Shown: positions 16,557 through 24,456 of the stretch, in pieces
Numbering within the stretch: the first letter of the stretch is position 1
Layout of the letters: every line of letters starts with the position of its first letter
NCBI GenBank assembly: GCA_001603425.1
Contig: LUYZ01000069.1
Span: forward strand, 1 to 39,058
Origin: Bacteroidales bacterium Bact_08
GTDB taxonomy: Bacteria > Bacteroidota > Bacteroidia > Bacteroidales > UBA932
DNA length: 39,058 nt
Direction of reading: 5' to 3'
Notes under the pieces: model-generated
The model's input: the letters and a program-made list of their open reading frames with translations, nothing else
What the model was told of the DNA's origin: nothing
Databases searched by the model: none
Program-made: the position numbers and the translations under genes

Positions 16557-17816
16557 TTAAAAATTAAGTTTTGCCATAAGCTCTAATCTATTATTGGAGT
16601 TAGACTTATAGACAGACAACGGCTTAAGTTTAGAGTCTATCTCTTTTGCCCATTTAGCTGTTATATGACTGTACTCAACTGCTAAAGTAAACTTTCCAGA
16701 GACAATATACTCTACTCTTGGAGACAATCTACTAAACCACATTAGATTAGGATCTCTTAAAAAACTATAGATATATGAATTAGAAGAATTTGTATTTAAA
16801 GCTAAATCTTTGGAAGTTCCCATATTTTGTTGGTACCCAAAAAATATCCCTGCTTTATAATTATTAGGTAATTTAAAATCTAAATCTGCCCATCCAGATA
16901 AAGTCTCTACACCAACTATTTTATTATTATAAATATTATCTCCACCAGCTCTAAAGCCATAACCCCCAATCTGACCTAACATTGTCATATTATCACCATA
17001 TATTGCCCACGTTCTAAATAATACATCTTTGGTAATCTGCGCTCTAAAAAAGGCTCCAACATTATAAAAACTAGCCTTATTGTTAACCTCAATATTATTT
17101 ACATCATAAATTACTGGACGTAATGTTCTATATCCTAAAGTAAATCCCCCAAATATCGATGATGGTTTACCAAACTTAAACTGAACCTGTAAATCTGGAA
17201 TACCACTTTGAGATTGTGCTTTAGCAGGACCAACGCTATTATGTCCAGAATACATGTGAGCAGCAGCTAAAAACTCTATATTATCATATATAAATTTAGA
17301 ATATCTGACCTGAATACTTCTATTAAGCGGATTAAATGGAAAACCTGCTCCAAATGCAATTGTTCCAGACAAAACCTCTCTTACTAATGATAGATGGTCT
17401 GTTTGACCCAAAAGTAGAGTGCTTCTATTCTTCCATGCAAAATTTATATATGCATGTCTTAAGTTGACCATATATATATTTGCATCAGAAGAGCCGTTAA
17501 AATCTGTCTCTATGTATGCATTTACATCTGCATTGAGATAATTCATCCCAGTAACAGAGAAATTTAATCTACTAGCAAAAACTGATGCATTTAAGGTAGA
17601 GAACTTATTTAAATCAGCCCCATTTTCTCCAAATATTGGTCTAAGAGGATAATAATTAACCAAATCGTTTCTAGATGTTCTAGATCTATAATCATCGGTA
17701 TAAGCCTTTAATTCAATGTGCCCTCCAAATTTATAATTTGGTGCAGATTGAGATAAAAGAGATGAATATAAAAAGATTAAAAATAGAGAAGTGGTAATAA
17801 AGAATTTAAATTTCAT
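16557..17816 (-). CDS. Outer-membrane beta-barrel (porin-like) protein
   Basis: The 419-aa protein begins with a signal peptide (FFITTSLFLIFLYSSLLSQS). The mature part is made of alternating-residue strands rich in Tyr, Phe and Asn, and ends LELMAKLNF with the terminal Phe typical of outer-membrane barrels. Fragments such as LRHAYINFAWK and LLGQTDHLS resemble the strand pattern of porin-like DcaP-type barrels, but I cannot fix the family. The role could be a diffusion channel for an organic solute. It is the first gene of a two-gene unit with the flippase. A TATATTTG box lies 26 bases before the ATG. Confidence 0.75.
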   Translation of the reverse strand: MKFKFFITTSLFLIFLYSSLLSQSAPNYKFGGHIELKAYTDDYRSRTSRNDLVNYYPLRPIFGENGADLNKFSTLNASVFASRLNFSVTGMNYLNADVNAYIETDFNGSSDANIYMVNLRHAYINFAWKNRSTLLLGQTDHLSLVREVLSGTIAFGAGFPFNPLNRSIQVRYSKFIYDNIEFLAAAHMYSGHNSVGPAKAQSQSGIPDLQVQFKFGKPSSIFGGFTLGYRTLRPVIYDVNNIEVNNKASFYNVGAFFRAQITKDVLFRTWAIYGDNMTMLGQIGGYGFRAGGDNIYNNKIVGVETLSGWADLDFKLPNNYKAGIFFGYQQNMGTSKDLALNTNSSNSYIYSFLRDPNLMWFSRLSPRVEYIVSGKFTLAVEYSHITAKWAKEIDSKLKPLSVYKSNSNNRLELMAKLNF

Positions 17817-17841
17817 AGCCTATCTTATATTTATTAAGCCA

Positions 17842-17849
17842 CAAATATA
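17842..17849 (-). promoter_or_regulatory. -7 box (TATATTTG) for the barrel-flippase operon
   Basis: TATATTTG on the - strand matches TAnnTTTG, 26 bases before the barrel gene ATG and just after the tRNA-Arg gene. Confidence 0.55.
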
Positions 17850-17879
17850 AGATAATTATAATAAAATTTAAGTTAAAAG

Positions 17880-17951
17880 TAGTCCCACCAGGACTCGAAC
17901 CTGGATCTAAAGTTTAGGAAACTTTTGTTCTATCCCTTGAACTATAGGACC
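17880..17951 (-). tRNA. tRNA-Arg (anticodon CCU)
   Basis: The - strand reads GGTCCTATAGTTCAAGGG, then an anticodon arm with AAAGT-TTCCTAA-ACTTT (CCT), a T arm CCAGGTTCGAGTCCTGG and acceptor strand TGGGACT with two G-U pairs. The gene is 72 nt with discriminator A and no encoded CCA. It lies 15 bases after fabH on the same strand, so it could be processed from the fabH operon transcript. No separate promoter box was found in the 15-base gap. Confidence 0.95.
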
Positions 17952-17966
17952 ATTAGATATCTAAAT

Positions 17967-18971
17967 CTATTTTGGATCATATGCCCATTTGTAATACATA
18001 GATCCCCAAGTAAATCCAGCACCAAAAGCAGATAATATTAGTATATCTCCCCTTTTGAAGTTCTTTTCAAATTCCCATAAAACTAGAGGAATCGAAGTAC
18101 CTGCTGTATTACCGTATTTTTCTATATTAATTAATATTTTATCTTTAACTAAACCCATTCTTTTTCCAGTAGCCTCTATAATTCTCATATTAGCCTGATG
18201 AGGTACTAAATATGCGATATCCTTAGCTTCAAGATTATTTCTCTCCATAATCTCTACAGAGACATCTGCCATTCTACTAACTGCATATTTAAACACAGTT
18301 TGACCATCTTGATATATAAAGTGCTCTCTGTTAGTAACTGTCTCTATAGTTGGCGGATACATAGAGCCACCTGCCTTCTGGTATAGATAGTGTCTCCCTA
18401 CTCCATCAACATGTAAAATAGAGTCCATTAACCCATAACCATCATCAGTTGTTGGTTCAATTAACATGGCAACTGCAGCATCTCCAAAAAGTGGGCAAGT
18501 TGTACGATCGGTGTAATCAGTCATTCCAGTCATTCTTTCACCTGTTACTAAAATGATCTTTTTATACCTTCCACTTTGAATAAAGGCAGCTGCTGTTTCA
18601 AATGAGAAAATAAAACCAGAACATCCTGCATTAATATCATAACCCCAAGCATTCATTATACCAACCTTGTCACAGATTATATTTGCAGTTGCAGGAAATA
18701 ACATATCAGGTGATACTGTTGCGCACAGAAGCATATCAATATCCTCTGCTTTTGTTCCCGTTTTATCGAGCAACTTTCGTACTGCATCAGCACCCATATG
18801 AGAAGTACCTAATCCATCCTCCTTTAAAACTCTACGCTCACGTACTCCGATTCTGGACATTATCCACTCATCTGTGGTATCGACCATTTTAGATAACATT
18901 TCGTTATCTATAATATCATCTGGTAAAGATGCCTCAATTCCAGTTATAATTGCTTTAATATCTCTGTTCAT
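17967..18971 (-). CDS. fabH: Beta-ketoacyl-ACP synthase III
   Basis: FabH condenses acetyl-CoA with malonyl-ACP to start fatty acid synthesis. The 334-aa protein shows the catalytic triad Cys117 (NAGCSGF), His258 (VPHQAN) and Asn288 (YGNTAG), plus ERMTGMTDYTDR and FGDAAVAM. Branched-chain primers are common for FabH of this phylum but the substrate is not readable here. Its ATG at 18971 lies 17 bases inside the plsX 3' end, showing translational coupling within the DUF177-rpmF-plsX-fabH operon, a widespread bacterial arrangement. Confidence 0.97.
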   Translation of the reverse strand: MNRDIKAIITGIEASLPDDIIDNEMLSKMVDTTDEWIMSRIGVRERRVLKEDGLGTSHMGADAVRKLLDKTGTKAEDIDMLLCATVSPDMLFPATANIICDKVGIMNAWGYDINAGCSGFIFSFETAAAFIQSGRYKKIILVTGERMTGMTDYTDRTTCPLFGDAAVAMLIEPTTDDGYGLMDSILHVDGVGRHYLYQKAGGSMYPPTIETVTNREHFIYQDGQTVFKYAVSRMADVSVEIMERNNLEAKDIAYLVPHQANMRIIEATGKRMGLVKDKILINIEKYGNTAGTSIPLVLWEFEKNFKRGDILILSAFGAGFTWGSMYYKWAYDPK

Positions 18972-19911
18972 ATGAGATGGTTTCTTTAAATTTATCCACT
19001 AACTTATTGAGCAGCGCACGTTCTGACTGAAGTATCATATTTGTCACAGCTAAAGAAGATGAGGCACCATGAGCAATTATTACTGGAGACTCAACTCCTA
19101 GAACAGGAGTTCCTCCATAATACTCATAATTAAGTCTCTCAAGAAAATCATTATTAATGCTTAACTTTTTTATGAGAGAGTATGTACCCTCAATCTGCTT
19201 CAAAAGAACATTTCCTACAAACCCATCAGTCACTACAACATCGGCTTCGGGGTCCAAATATAAATGATTTGATTCAATATTCCCACAAAAATTAAAATGA
19301 ATTGAATCACTCATTAGACTATAGGCCTCTTTTACAGACATATTCCCTTTGTCTTTTTCTTCTCCTATATTCAAAAGAGCGACTCTTGGATTAACAATCC
19401 CCATCATCTGCTTTGCATATACACTACCTAAAAGACCAAATTGATATAAAACATCTGGTCTACAATCTGTATTAAATCCAACATCTAATACTAACAATCG
19501 CCTATCGCCATAAATCGGCAACTCTGCAGAGATGCATGGCCTAATAATTCCGGGTAATGTTTTTAATGTTGTAACACATCCTGTGAGCATTGCTCCAGTA
19601 TTACCACAACTAGCAAAAGCATCAATTTGACCTCTTTTAAGAGATTCAAATCCTTTGACAATACCAGAGTTTAACTTAGTGTTATATGCCTTAACTGGAT
19701 GGTCTCCCATCTCAATAGCTTCAGAAGAATTTACTATTTCAAAGATTTCTGGATTTACTGATCTATCTTTACAAATAGAAAAAATTGTCTCTTTGCAACC
19801 AAAGAGAACAAGTTTTGTGTTTGAAGTAATGTACTTAAGCGAATCAATTGCTCCGAGAACTACGTTCTGCGGAGCATAATCTCCACTAGTTACATCTACT
19901 CCAATTCTCAT
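18955..19911 (-). CDS. plsX: Phosphate acyltransferase PlsX
   Basis: PlsX makes acyl-phosphate from acyl-ACP for the PlsY step of phospholipid synthesis. The 318-aa sequence starts MRIGVDVTSGDYAP, where family members usually have MGGD, so the usual acidic signature is altered to TSGD. ASCGNTGAMLTG, LDVGFNTDCRPD, GNIESNHLY and VVTDGFVGNVLLK are characteristic. Length is typical. It starts 7 bases after rpmF and its 3' end overlaps fabH, linking membrane lipid initiation with fatty acid initiation. Confidence 0.96.
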   Translation of the reverse strand: MRIGVDVTSGDYAPQNVVLGAIDSLKYITSNTKLVLFGCKETIFSICKDRSVNPEIFEIVNSSEAIEMGDHPVKAYNTKLNSGIVKGFESLKRGQIDAFASCGNTGAMLTGCVTTLKTLPGIIRPCISAELPIYGDRRLLVLDVGFNTDCRPDVLYQFGLLGSVYAKQMMGIVNPRVALLNIGEEKDKGNMSVKEAYSLMSDSIHFNFCGNIESNHLYLDPEADVVVTDGFVGNVLLKQIEGTYSLIKKLSINNDFLERLNYEYYGGTPVLGVESPVIIAHGASSSLAVTNMILQSERALLNKLVDKFKETISYEQRY

Positions 19912-19918
19912 TTAAGAG

Positions 19919-20101
19919 CTATGAGTTGGACTTATCGATAATTAAACGACCTCTGTAGTATCCACACTCTGGACATACTCTGTGATACAATACAGCCGCT
20001 CCGCAATTTGAACAAGTACCTAATGTAGGTAATTCTGCTTTGTAGTGTGTTCTGCGTTTATTTCTACGTGTTTTAGAAATTCTGTGTTTCGGATGTGCCA
20101 T
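19919..20101 (-). CDS. rpmF: 50S ribosomal protein L32
   Basis: The 60-aa protein begins MAHPKHRISKTRRNKRR, the basic N-terminus of bacterial L32. It keeps the zinc ribbon with two CxxC pairs, CSNC and CPEC, so it is the zinc-binding form. It sits between the DUF177 gene and plsX in the classic operon order. Confidence 0.98.
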   Translation of the reverse strand: MAHPKHRISKTRRNKRRTHYKAELPTLGTCSNCGAAVLYHRVCPECGYYRGRLIIDKSNS

Positions 20102-20120
20102 TTCTTCTTATATTTCAATA

Positions 20121-20639
20121 TTAATTTACTATATCTTTTAACTTATCAAACGGAGTCTCTTTTTCTAAAGAATCTGCTTGTTTTTTTCCAATCATATATC
20201 CAGAGAGTTTACTCTCCATCTCTTTATTACACTCTCCTTGCGGATGGGTTTTATATATGGGTAGTGACAGGCATACATAATCATATATAAATTGAGATAG
20301 GTCTAACTCTGCCTCTGATGGATCTAAAATCATTACCTCATCTGTCTCCTCCTCTTCACAACTTCTAACAAACTTGACTAGTAACTTCCCTTTAATATCA
20401 ACAGGGAAAGATATGCTATCCAAACACCTATCACACTCTGTTTCCACAAAACCATTCGCATCCATTTCTAATAAAATATGCGTATTTTTTTTATCAACAT
20501 TCAACACTATTTCCAATCTAGCGTCTTTAACAAGAGAGTTTTCAATTATCTTAAAAAACTCATTGTCAATCGTAAATTTAAAATCATGTCTGCCTACCGA
20601 CATCCCCTTAATTGGGAGAATGTAATCTTTGCTACACAT
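20121..20639 (-). CDS. DUF177 (YceD-type) protein, probable 23S rRNA accumulation factor
   Basis: The 172-aa protein has the N-terminal PIKGMSVGRHDFKFTID and central ECDRCLDSISFPVDIKG, then an acidic stretch and ILDPSEAELDLSQFIYDYVCLSLPI, all typical of DUF177. In other bacteria YceD is linked to 23S rRNA accumulation, and it is nearly always upstream of rpmF, as here (19 bases). It is the first gene of the rpmF-plsX-fabH operon, with a TAACTTTG box upstream. The name is based on family and context; the mechanism is not readable. Confidence 0.9.
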   Translation of the reverse strand: MCSKDYILPIKGMSVGRHDFKFTIDNEFFKIIENSLVKDARLEIVLNVDKKNTHILLEMDANGFVETECDRCLDSISFPVDIKGKLLVKFVRSCEEEETDEVMILDPSEAELDLSQFIYDYVCLSLPIYKTHPQGECNKEMESKLSGYMIGKKQADSLEKETPFDKLKDIVN

Positions 20640-20665
20640 AGTTAATCATATAGGAAATGAGCCCG

Positions 20666-20673
20666 CAAAGTTA
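20666..20673 (-). promoter_or_regulatory. -7 box (TAACTTTG) for the DUF177-rpmF-plsX-fabH operon
   Basis: TAACTTTG on the - strand matches TAnnTTTG, 27 bases before the DUF177 ATG and between it and the typA stop codon. Confidence 0.55.
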
Positions 20674-20702
20674 ATCTTTTTTTTATAATTTACAATCAAA
20701 TA

Positions 20703-22499
20703 CTAACCCTTTCTTCTTTTACGCTCATTCTCATCTAGATATATCTTTCTTAATCGAATAGATTTAGGAGTTACCTCTACTAATTCATCTTCTTGAATAT
20801 ACTCTAGAGCCTCCTCTAAAGAGAAGACTATTGGAGGTGGAAGCATTGCTTTATCATCAGATCCAGAAGCTCTTACATTTGTAAGTTTCTTAGTTTTACA
20901 TAAATTAATACCCAAATCATCTGCACGAGAGTTCTCACCCACTACCTGACCTGCATAAATATCCTCTCCTGGAGATATAAAGAACTTTCCTCTATCTTGA
21001 AGCTTATCCATTGAGTATGCAATTGCATTACCCGTCTCAATAGATATTAGAGAACCATTGGATCTTTTCTCAATCTCTCCTTTATATGGCTCATATGCCT
21101 TAAATCTATGAGAAACCACTGCCTCTCCTTGTGTTGCTGTAATTAAATTACTTCTTAATCCAATTAAACCTCTAGATGGGATATCAAACTCTAAATGAGT
21201 CCTCTCTCCTCTATGATCCATATGTAATAGAGAACCCTTTCTTCTGGTTACCATCTCAATAGCTCTACCAACCATTTCTGCTGGAAGATCAATTGTAAGA
21301 AACTCTACTGGTTCACATCTAATTCCGTTTATATTCTTATCTAGTACCTTTGGCTGCCCAACCTGCAATTCAAATCCCTCTCTTCTCATTGTCTCAATTA
21401 AAACAGATATGTGTAAAACACCCCTTCCGTTGACAATAAAAGAGTCTGCTGTTAATCCCTCTTTCACCCTAAGAGCTAGATTCTTCTCCAACTCCTTCTC
21501 TAATCTATCTTTTATATGTCTAGATGTAACAAACTTGCCCTCTTTACCAAAAAATGGAGAGTCATTTATTGTAAATAACATACTCATTGTTGGCTCATCA
21601 ATAGAGATCGGCGCTAGTGGCTCTGGATTCTCATAATCTGCAATAGTATCGCCTATATCAAAACCCTCTATGCCCACTACTGCACAAATATCTCCACTCT
21701 TAACCTCAGAAACTTTTTCTTTTTCTAGACCCTTAAAAATCATCAACTCTTTTACTCTAGACTTAACAATCTCGCCATCTCTTTTGCATAATGAAGCATT
21801 CATCCCTGCCTTTAAAACACCTCTTGTAACTCTTCCTATAGCAATTCTACCTACATAAGGAGAGTACTCTAAAGATGATATTAGCATTTGCGGCGTACCC
21901 TCCAAAAACTCCGGAGCAGGTATTTCAGAAATTATGGTATCCAAAAGTTGAGTTATATCCTCTTTGGGATCTTTCCAATCAAAAGACATCCATCCATTTT
22001 TAGCACTACCATATAATGTTTTAAAATCTAACTGATACTCTGTAGCATTTAATGAAAACATTAAATCAAATACCTGTTCATTAACCTCCTCTGGTCTACA
22101 ATTTGGCTTATCCACCTTATTTACAACAACAATTGGCTTCTTGCCCATTTCTAATGCCTTTTGCAAGACAAATCTTGTTTGAGGCATTGTACCTTCAAAG
22201 GCATCTACCAGTAAAAGTACCCCATCAGCCATATTTAGAACTCTCTCTACCTCACCACCAAAATCGGCATGGCCTGGTGTATCTATAATATTAATTTTAT
22301 ATTCTCCGTAAGGCACAGAAACATTTTTAGCCAAAATTGTTATACCACGCTCTCTTTCAAGATCGTTGTTATCTAGTATTAAATCTCCGCATTTGGATGA
22401 GTCTCTGAATATCTTCGCCTGAAGAATCATTCTGTCCACTAAAGTGGTTTTGCCATGGTCGACGTGCGCAATAATGGCAATATTTCTTATTTTCTGCAT
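20703..22499 (-). CDS. typA: Ribosome-associated GTPase TypA/BipA
   Basis: The 598-aa translational GTPase binds the ribosome and acts in stress adaptation and 50S assembly. G motifs are AHVDHGKTT near residue 10, DTPGHADFGGEVERV and NKVDKP. The C-terminal part has the EF-G-like domains and the TypA-specific SRGLIGLRSNLIT and EDELVEVTPKSIRLRK near the end. Length is normal. It is transcribed divergently from guaA. A TACTTTTG box ends 11 bases before its ATG, predicting a very short or nearly leaderless 5' end. Confidence 0.97.
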   Translation of the reverse strand: MQKIRNIAIIAHVDHGKTTLVDRMILQAKIFRDSSKCGDLILDNNDLERERGITILAKNVSVPYGEYKINIIDTPGHADFGGEVERVLNMADGVLLLVDAFEGTMPQTRFVLQKALEMGKKPIVVVNKVDKPNCRPEEVNEQVFDLMFSLNATEYQLDFKTLYGSAKNGWMSFDWKDPKEDITQLLDTIISEIPAPEFLEGTPQMLISSLEYSPYVGRIAIGRVTRGVLKAGMNASLCKRDGEIVKSRVKELMIFKGLEKEKVSEVKSGDICAVVGIEGFDIGDTIADYENPEPLAPISIDEPTMSMLFTINDSPFFGKEGKFVTSRHIKDRLEKELEKNLALRVKEGLTADSFIVNGRGVLHISVLIETMRREGFELQVGQPKVLDKNINGIRCEPVEFLTIDLPAEMVGRAIEMVTRRKGSLLHMDHRGERTHLEFDIPSRGLIGLRSNLITATQGEAVVSHRFKAYEPYKGEIEKRSNGSLISIETGNAIAYSMDKLQDRGKFFISPGEDIYAGQVVGENSRADDLGINLCKTKKLTNVRASGSDDKAMLPPPIVFSLEEALEYIQEDELVEVTPKSIRLRKIYLDENERKRRKG

Positions 22500-22509
22500 A
22501 ATTAGGGCG

Positions 22510-22517
22510 CAAAAGTA
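22510..22517 (-). promoter_or_regulatory. -7 box (TACTTTTG) for typA
   Basis: TACTTTTG on the - strand is the mirror image of the guaA box 10 bases away. Transcription would begin only a few bases before the typA ATG. Confidence 0.55.
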
Positions 22518-22527
22518 GAAAAAATAT

Positions 22528-22535
22528 TACTTTTG
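22528..22535 (+). promoter_or_regulatory. -7 box (TACTTTTG) for guaA; sets its start
   Basis: TACTTTTG predicts a start of transcription near 22542, only a few bases before the ORF-track TTG at 22546. The ATG at 22564, which gives the standard GuaA N-terminus, is the better start. Confidence 0.6.
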
Positions 22536-22563
22536 TGGTTTAAAATTGCGAAAAAATTCCTTT

Positions 22564-24093
22564 ATGACAGAAAAAATTTTAATTGTAGACTTTGGTTCTC
22601 AATTTACTCAGCTGATTGGCAGACGTGTTAGAGAATTAAATGTATATTGCGAAATTGTTCCATTCAACAATATTCCTGCTATTGATGATAGTATTAAGGG
22701 TGTTATATTATCGGGCAGCCCTTTTTCTGTCAGAGAAGAGAACTCACCAAAAATAGATTTAGACAAATTGATTGGAGTTAGACCTATTCTAGCAATTTGT
22801 TATGGAGCTCAGTATTTGGCTCACAACTTAGGAGGAGAAGTTACTCCCTCATTAGCAAGAGAATACGGAAGAGCAACTCTCTCTATCAAAGATATATCTT
22901 GCCCTCTATTCAAAGATGTTCCTGAGAGTTTTGATGTATGGATGTCCCATGGCGACACAATTAAAGATCTTCCTAATGGTGCTTCTATTGTTGCTTCCAC
23001 ATCTGATATTACAAATGCTGCATATAGAATACAAGAGAGTAACTGTTATGCTTTGCAATTTCATCCAGAGGTATATCACTCACAATATGGTTCTTCTCTT
23101 CTAAAGAATTATGTTATTGATATTTGTAAATGTTCTGCTACATGGACTGCCGACTCATATATAGATAGCACAATCAAAGAGATTAAAGAAACAATTAAAG
23201 ACCAACAAGTCATTCTTGGTCTATCTGGAGGTGTCGATTCAACTGTAGCGGCAGTATTACTACACAAAGCGATTGGATCTCAACTACACTGTATATTTGT
23301 GGATAATGGATTATTAAGAAAAAATGAGTTTGAGCAAGTTTTAGACTCATACAAAAATATGGGATTAAATGTAATTGGAGTAGATGCTTCTAAACTATTC
23401 ATGGATGCCCTTAAAGGTGTTACAGATCCAGAGTTAAAAAGAAAAGCTATCGGAAAAGTTTTTGTCGATGTTTTTGATAATGAGTCTCATAAAATAGAGG
23501 GGGCCACATGGCTAGCACAAGGCACTATTTATCCAGATGTGATTGAGTCAATTTCTGTAAATGGCCCATCAGCAACAATTAAGTCTCATCACAATGTTGG
23601 TGGACTCCCAGATTATATGAAACTTAAGGTAATTGAGCCTTTAAGATCTCTCTTTAAGGATGAAGTGAGAAGAGTTGGAAAAGCTCTAGGGATAAAAGAG
23701 GAACTAATTTCTAGACACCCTTTCCCTGGACCAGGATTAGGAATTAGAGTTTTAGGGGAAGTATCTATGGAGAAATTAGATATTTTAAAAAATGCCGATG
23801 AGATTTTTATATCATCTCTTAGAAGTAGCGGATTATACCACCAAGTATGGCAAGCAGCTGCAATTTTACTACCTATTAAAAGTGTGGGCGTTATGGGAGA
23901 TGAGAGAACATATGAATATACTATTGCATTAAGAGCCGTAACATCTACAGATGGAATGACTGCCGATTGGGTTCATCTTCCATATGAATTCCTAGCAAAA
24001 GTATCTAACGATATCATAAATAGAGTTAAAGGAGTTAATAGAGTTGTCTATGACATCTCTTCTAAACCACCTGCAACAATTGAATGGGAATAA
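22564..24093 (+). CDS. guaA: GMP synthase (glutamine-hydrolysing)
   Basis: GuaA amidates XMP to GMP using glutamine and ATP. The 509-aa protein has the class I amidotransferase part with Cys79 ([10 protein letters not shown]), His166 and Glu168 (QFHPEVYH). The ATP-pyrophosphatase P-loop GLSGGVDST follows, and the C-terminal dimer domain ends with KPPATIEWE as is usual. The track start at 22546 is a TTG adding MRKNSF; ATG 22564 yields [13 protein letters not shown], the expected N-terminus. It diverges from typA and ends at a strong terminator. Confidence 0.98.
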   Translation: MTEKILIVDFGSQFTQLIGRRVRELNVYCEIVPFNNIPAIDDSIKGVILSGSPFSVREENSPKIDLDKLIGVRPILAICYGAQYLAHNLGGEVTPSLAREYGRATLSIKDISCPLFKDVPESFDVWMSHGDTIKDLPNGASIVASTSDITNAAYRIQESNCYALQFHPEVYHSQYGSSLLKNYVIDICKCSATWTADSYIDSTIKEIKETIKDQQVILGLSGGVDSTVAAVLLHKAIGSQLHCIFVDNGLLRKNEFEQVLDSYKNMGLNVIGVDASKLFMDALKGVTDPELKRKAIGKVFVDVFDNESHKIEGATWLAQGTIYPDVIESISVNGPSATIKSHHNVGGLPDYMKLKVIEPLRSLFKDEVRRVGKALGIKEELISRHPFPGPGLGIRVLGEVSMEKLDILKNADEIFISSLRSSGLYHQVWQAAAILLPIKSVGVMGDERTYEYTIALRAVTSTDGMTADWVHLPYEFLAKVSNDIINRVKGVNRVVYDISSKPPATIEWE

Positions 24094-24121
24094 ATAGATT
24101 GCAGTAATTATAGTGATAAAT

Positions 24122-24160
24122 AAAAGGGAGGTTGCCTACTTAGACAACCTCCCTTCTTTT
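24122..24160 (+). terminator. Intrinsic terminator after guaA
   Basis: AAGGGAGGTTG (24124-24134) pairs perfectly with CAACCTCCCTT (24145-24155), followed by a T-rich run. The A-run on the left arm means it could also act for the convergent lipoprotein gene. Confidence 0.9.
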
Positions 24161-24201
24161 GGTTTTAAGTCAAGAAAAACTAGCTAATAAAAGTTTGTAG
24201 A

Positions 24202-24399
24202 TTATTCTACAACTTCTGCTGCTGGAGTTTCTCCCTCTTGCACATGTGTGCTGTCAGAACACTCAGAACCACAACATCCTGTAGAGTCTGCTGCTTCAAC
24301 TTTTTGTTCCTCAACAACAACTTCCTCTTGCTGTGCGCTATTGCCACAAGATGAAAGTACAAAACCTGCAACTGCAAATAGTAGGAAAAGCTTTTTCAT
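24202..24399 (-). CDS. Small acidic cysteine-containing lipoprotein, 65 aa
   Basis: MKKLFLLFAVAGFVLSSCGNS is a lipoprotein signal with lipobox LSSC, so the mature chain starts at Cys18. The remaining 48 residues are highly acidic (repeated EE, VVVEEQKVEAAD) and contain a short Cys cluster, TGCCGSECSDS. The ORF track starts at 24441, but that reading includes a TATATTTG promoter box; the ATG at 24399 gives the signal peptide directly. It appears monocistronic. No family is recognised. Possible roles are a structural acidic lipoprotein or a metal- or thiol-binding surface peptide, the latter only from the cysteines. Confidence 0.8.
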   Translation of the reverse strand: MKKLFLLFAVAGFVLSSCGNSAQQEEVVVEEQKVEAADSTGCCGSECSDSTHVQEGETPAAEVVE

Positions 24400-24430
24400 T
24401 TTTAAAAAAATTTGATTATTAATTTCGCCA

Positions 24431-24438
24431 CAAATATA
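24431..24438 (-). promoter_or_regulatory. -7 box (TATATTTG) for the small lipoprotein
   Basis: TATATTTG on the - strand has a TTG 21 bases upstream, close to the Bacteroidota -33/-7 spacing. It lies within the extended ORF of the track, favouring the downstream ATG at 24399. Confidence 0.65.
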
Positions 24439-24456
24439 CAAGATTTCTAGATATTT

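Noticed and set aside
22546-22563. TTG start of guaA from the track
   Set aside because: Begins only a few bases after the predicted transcription start; the ATG at 22564 gives the standard GuaA N-terminus.
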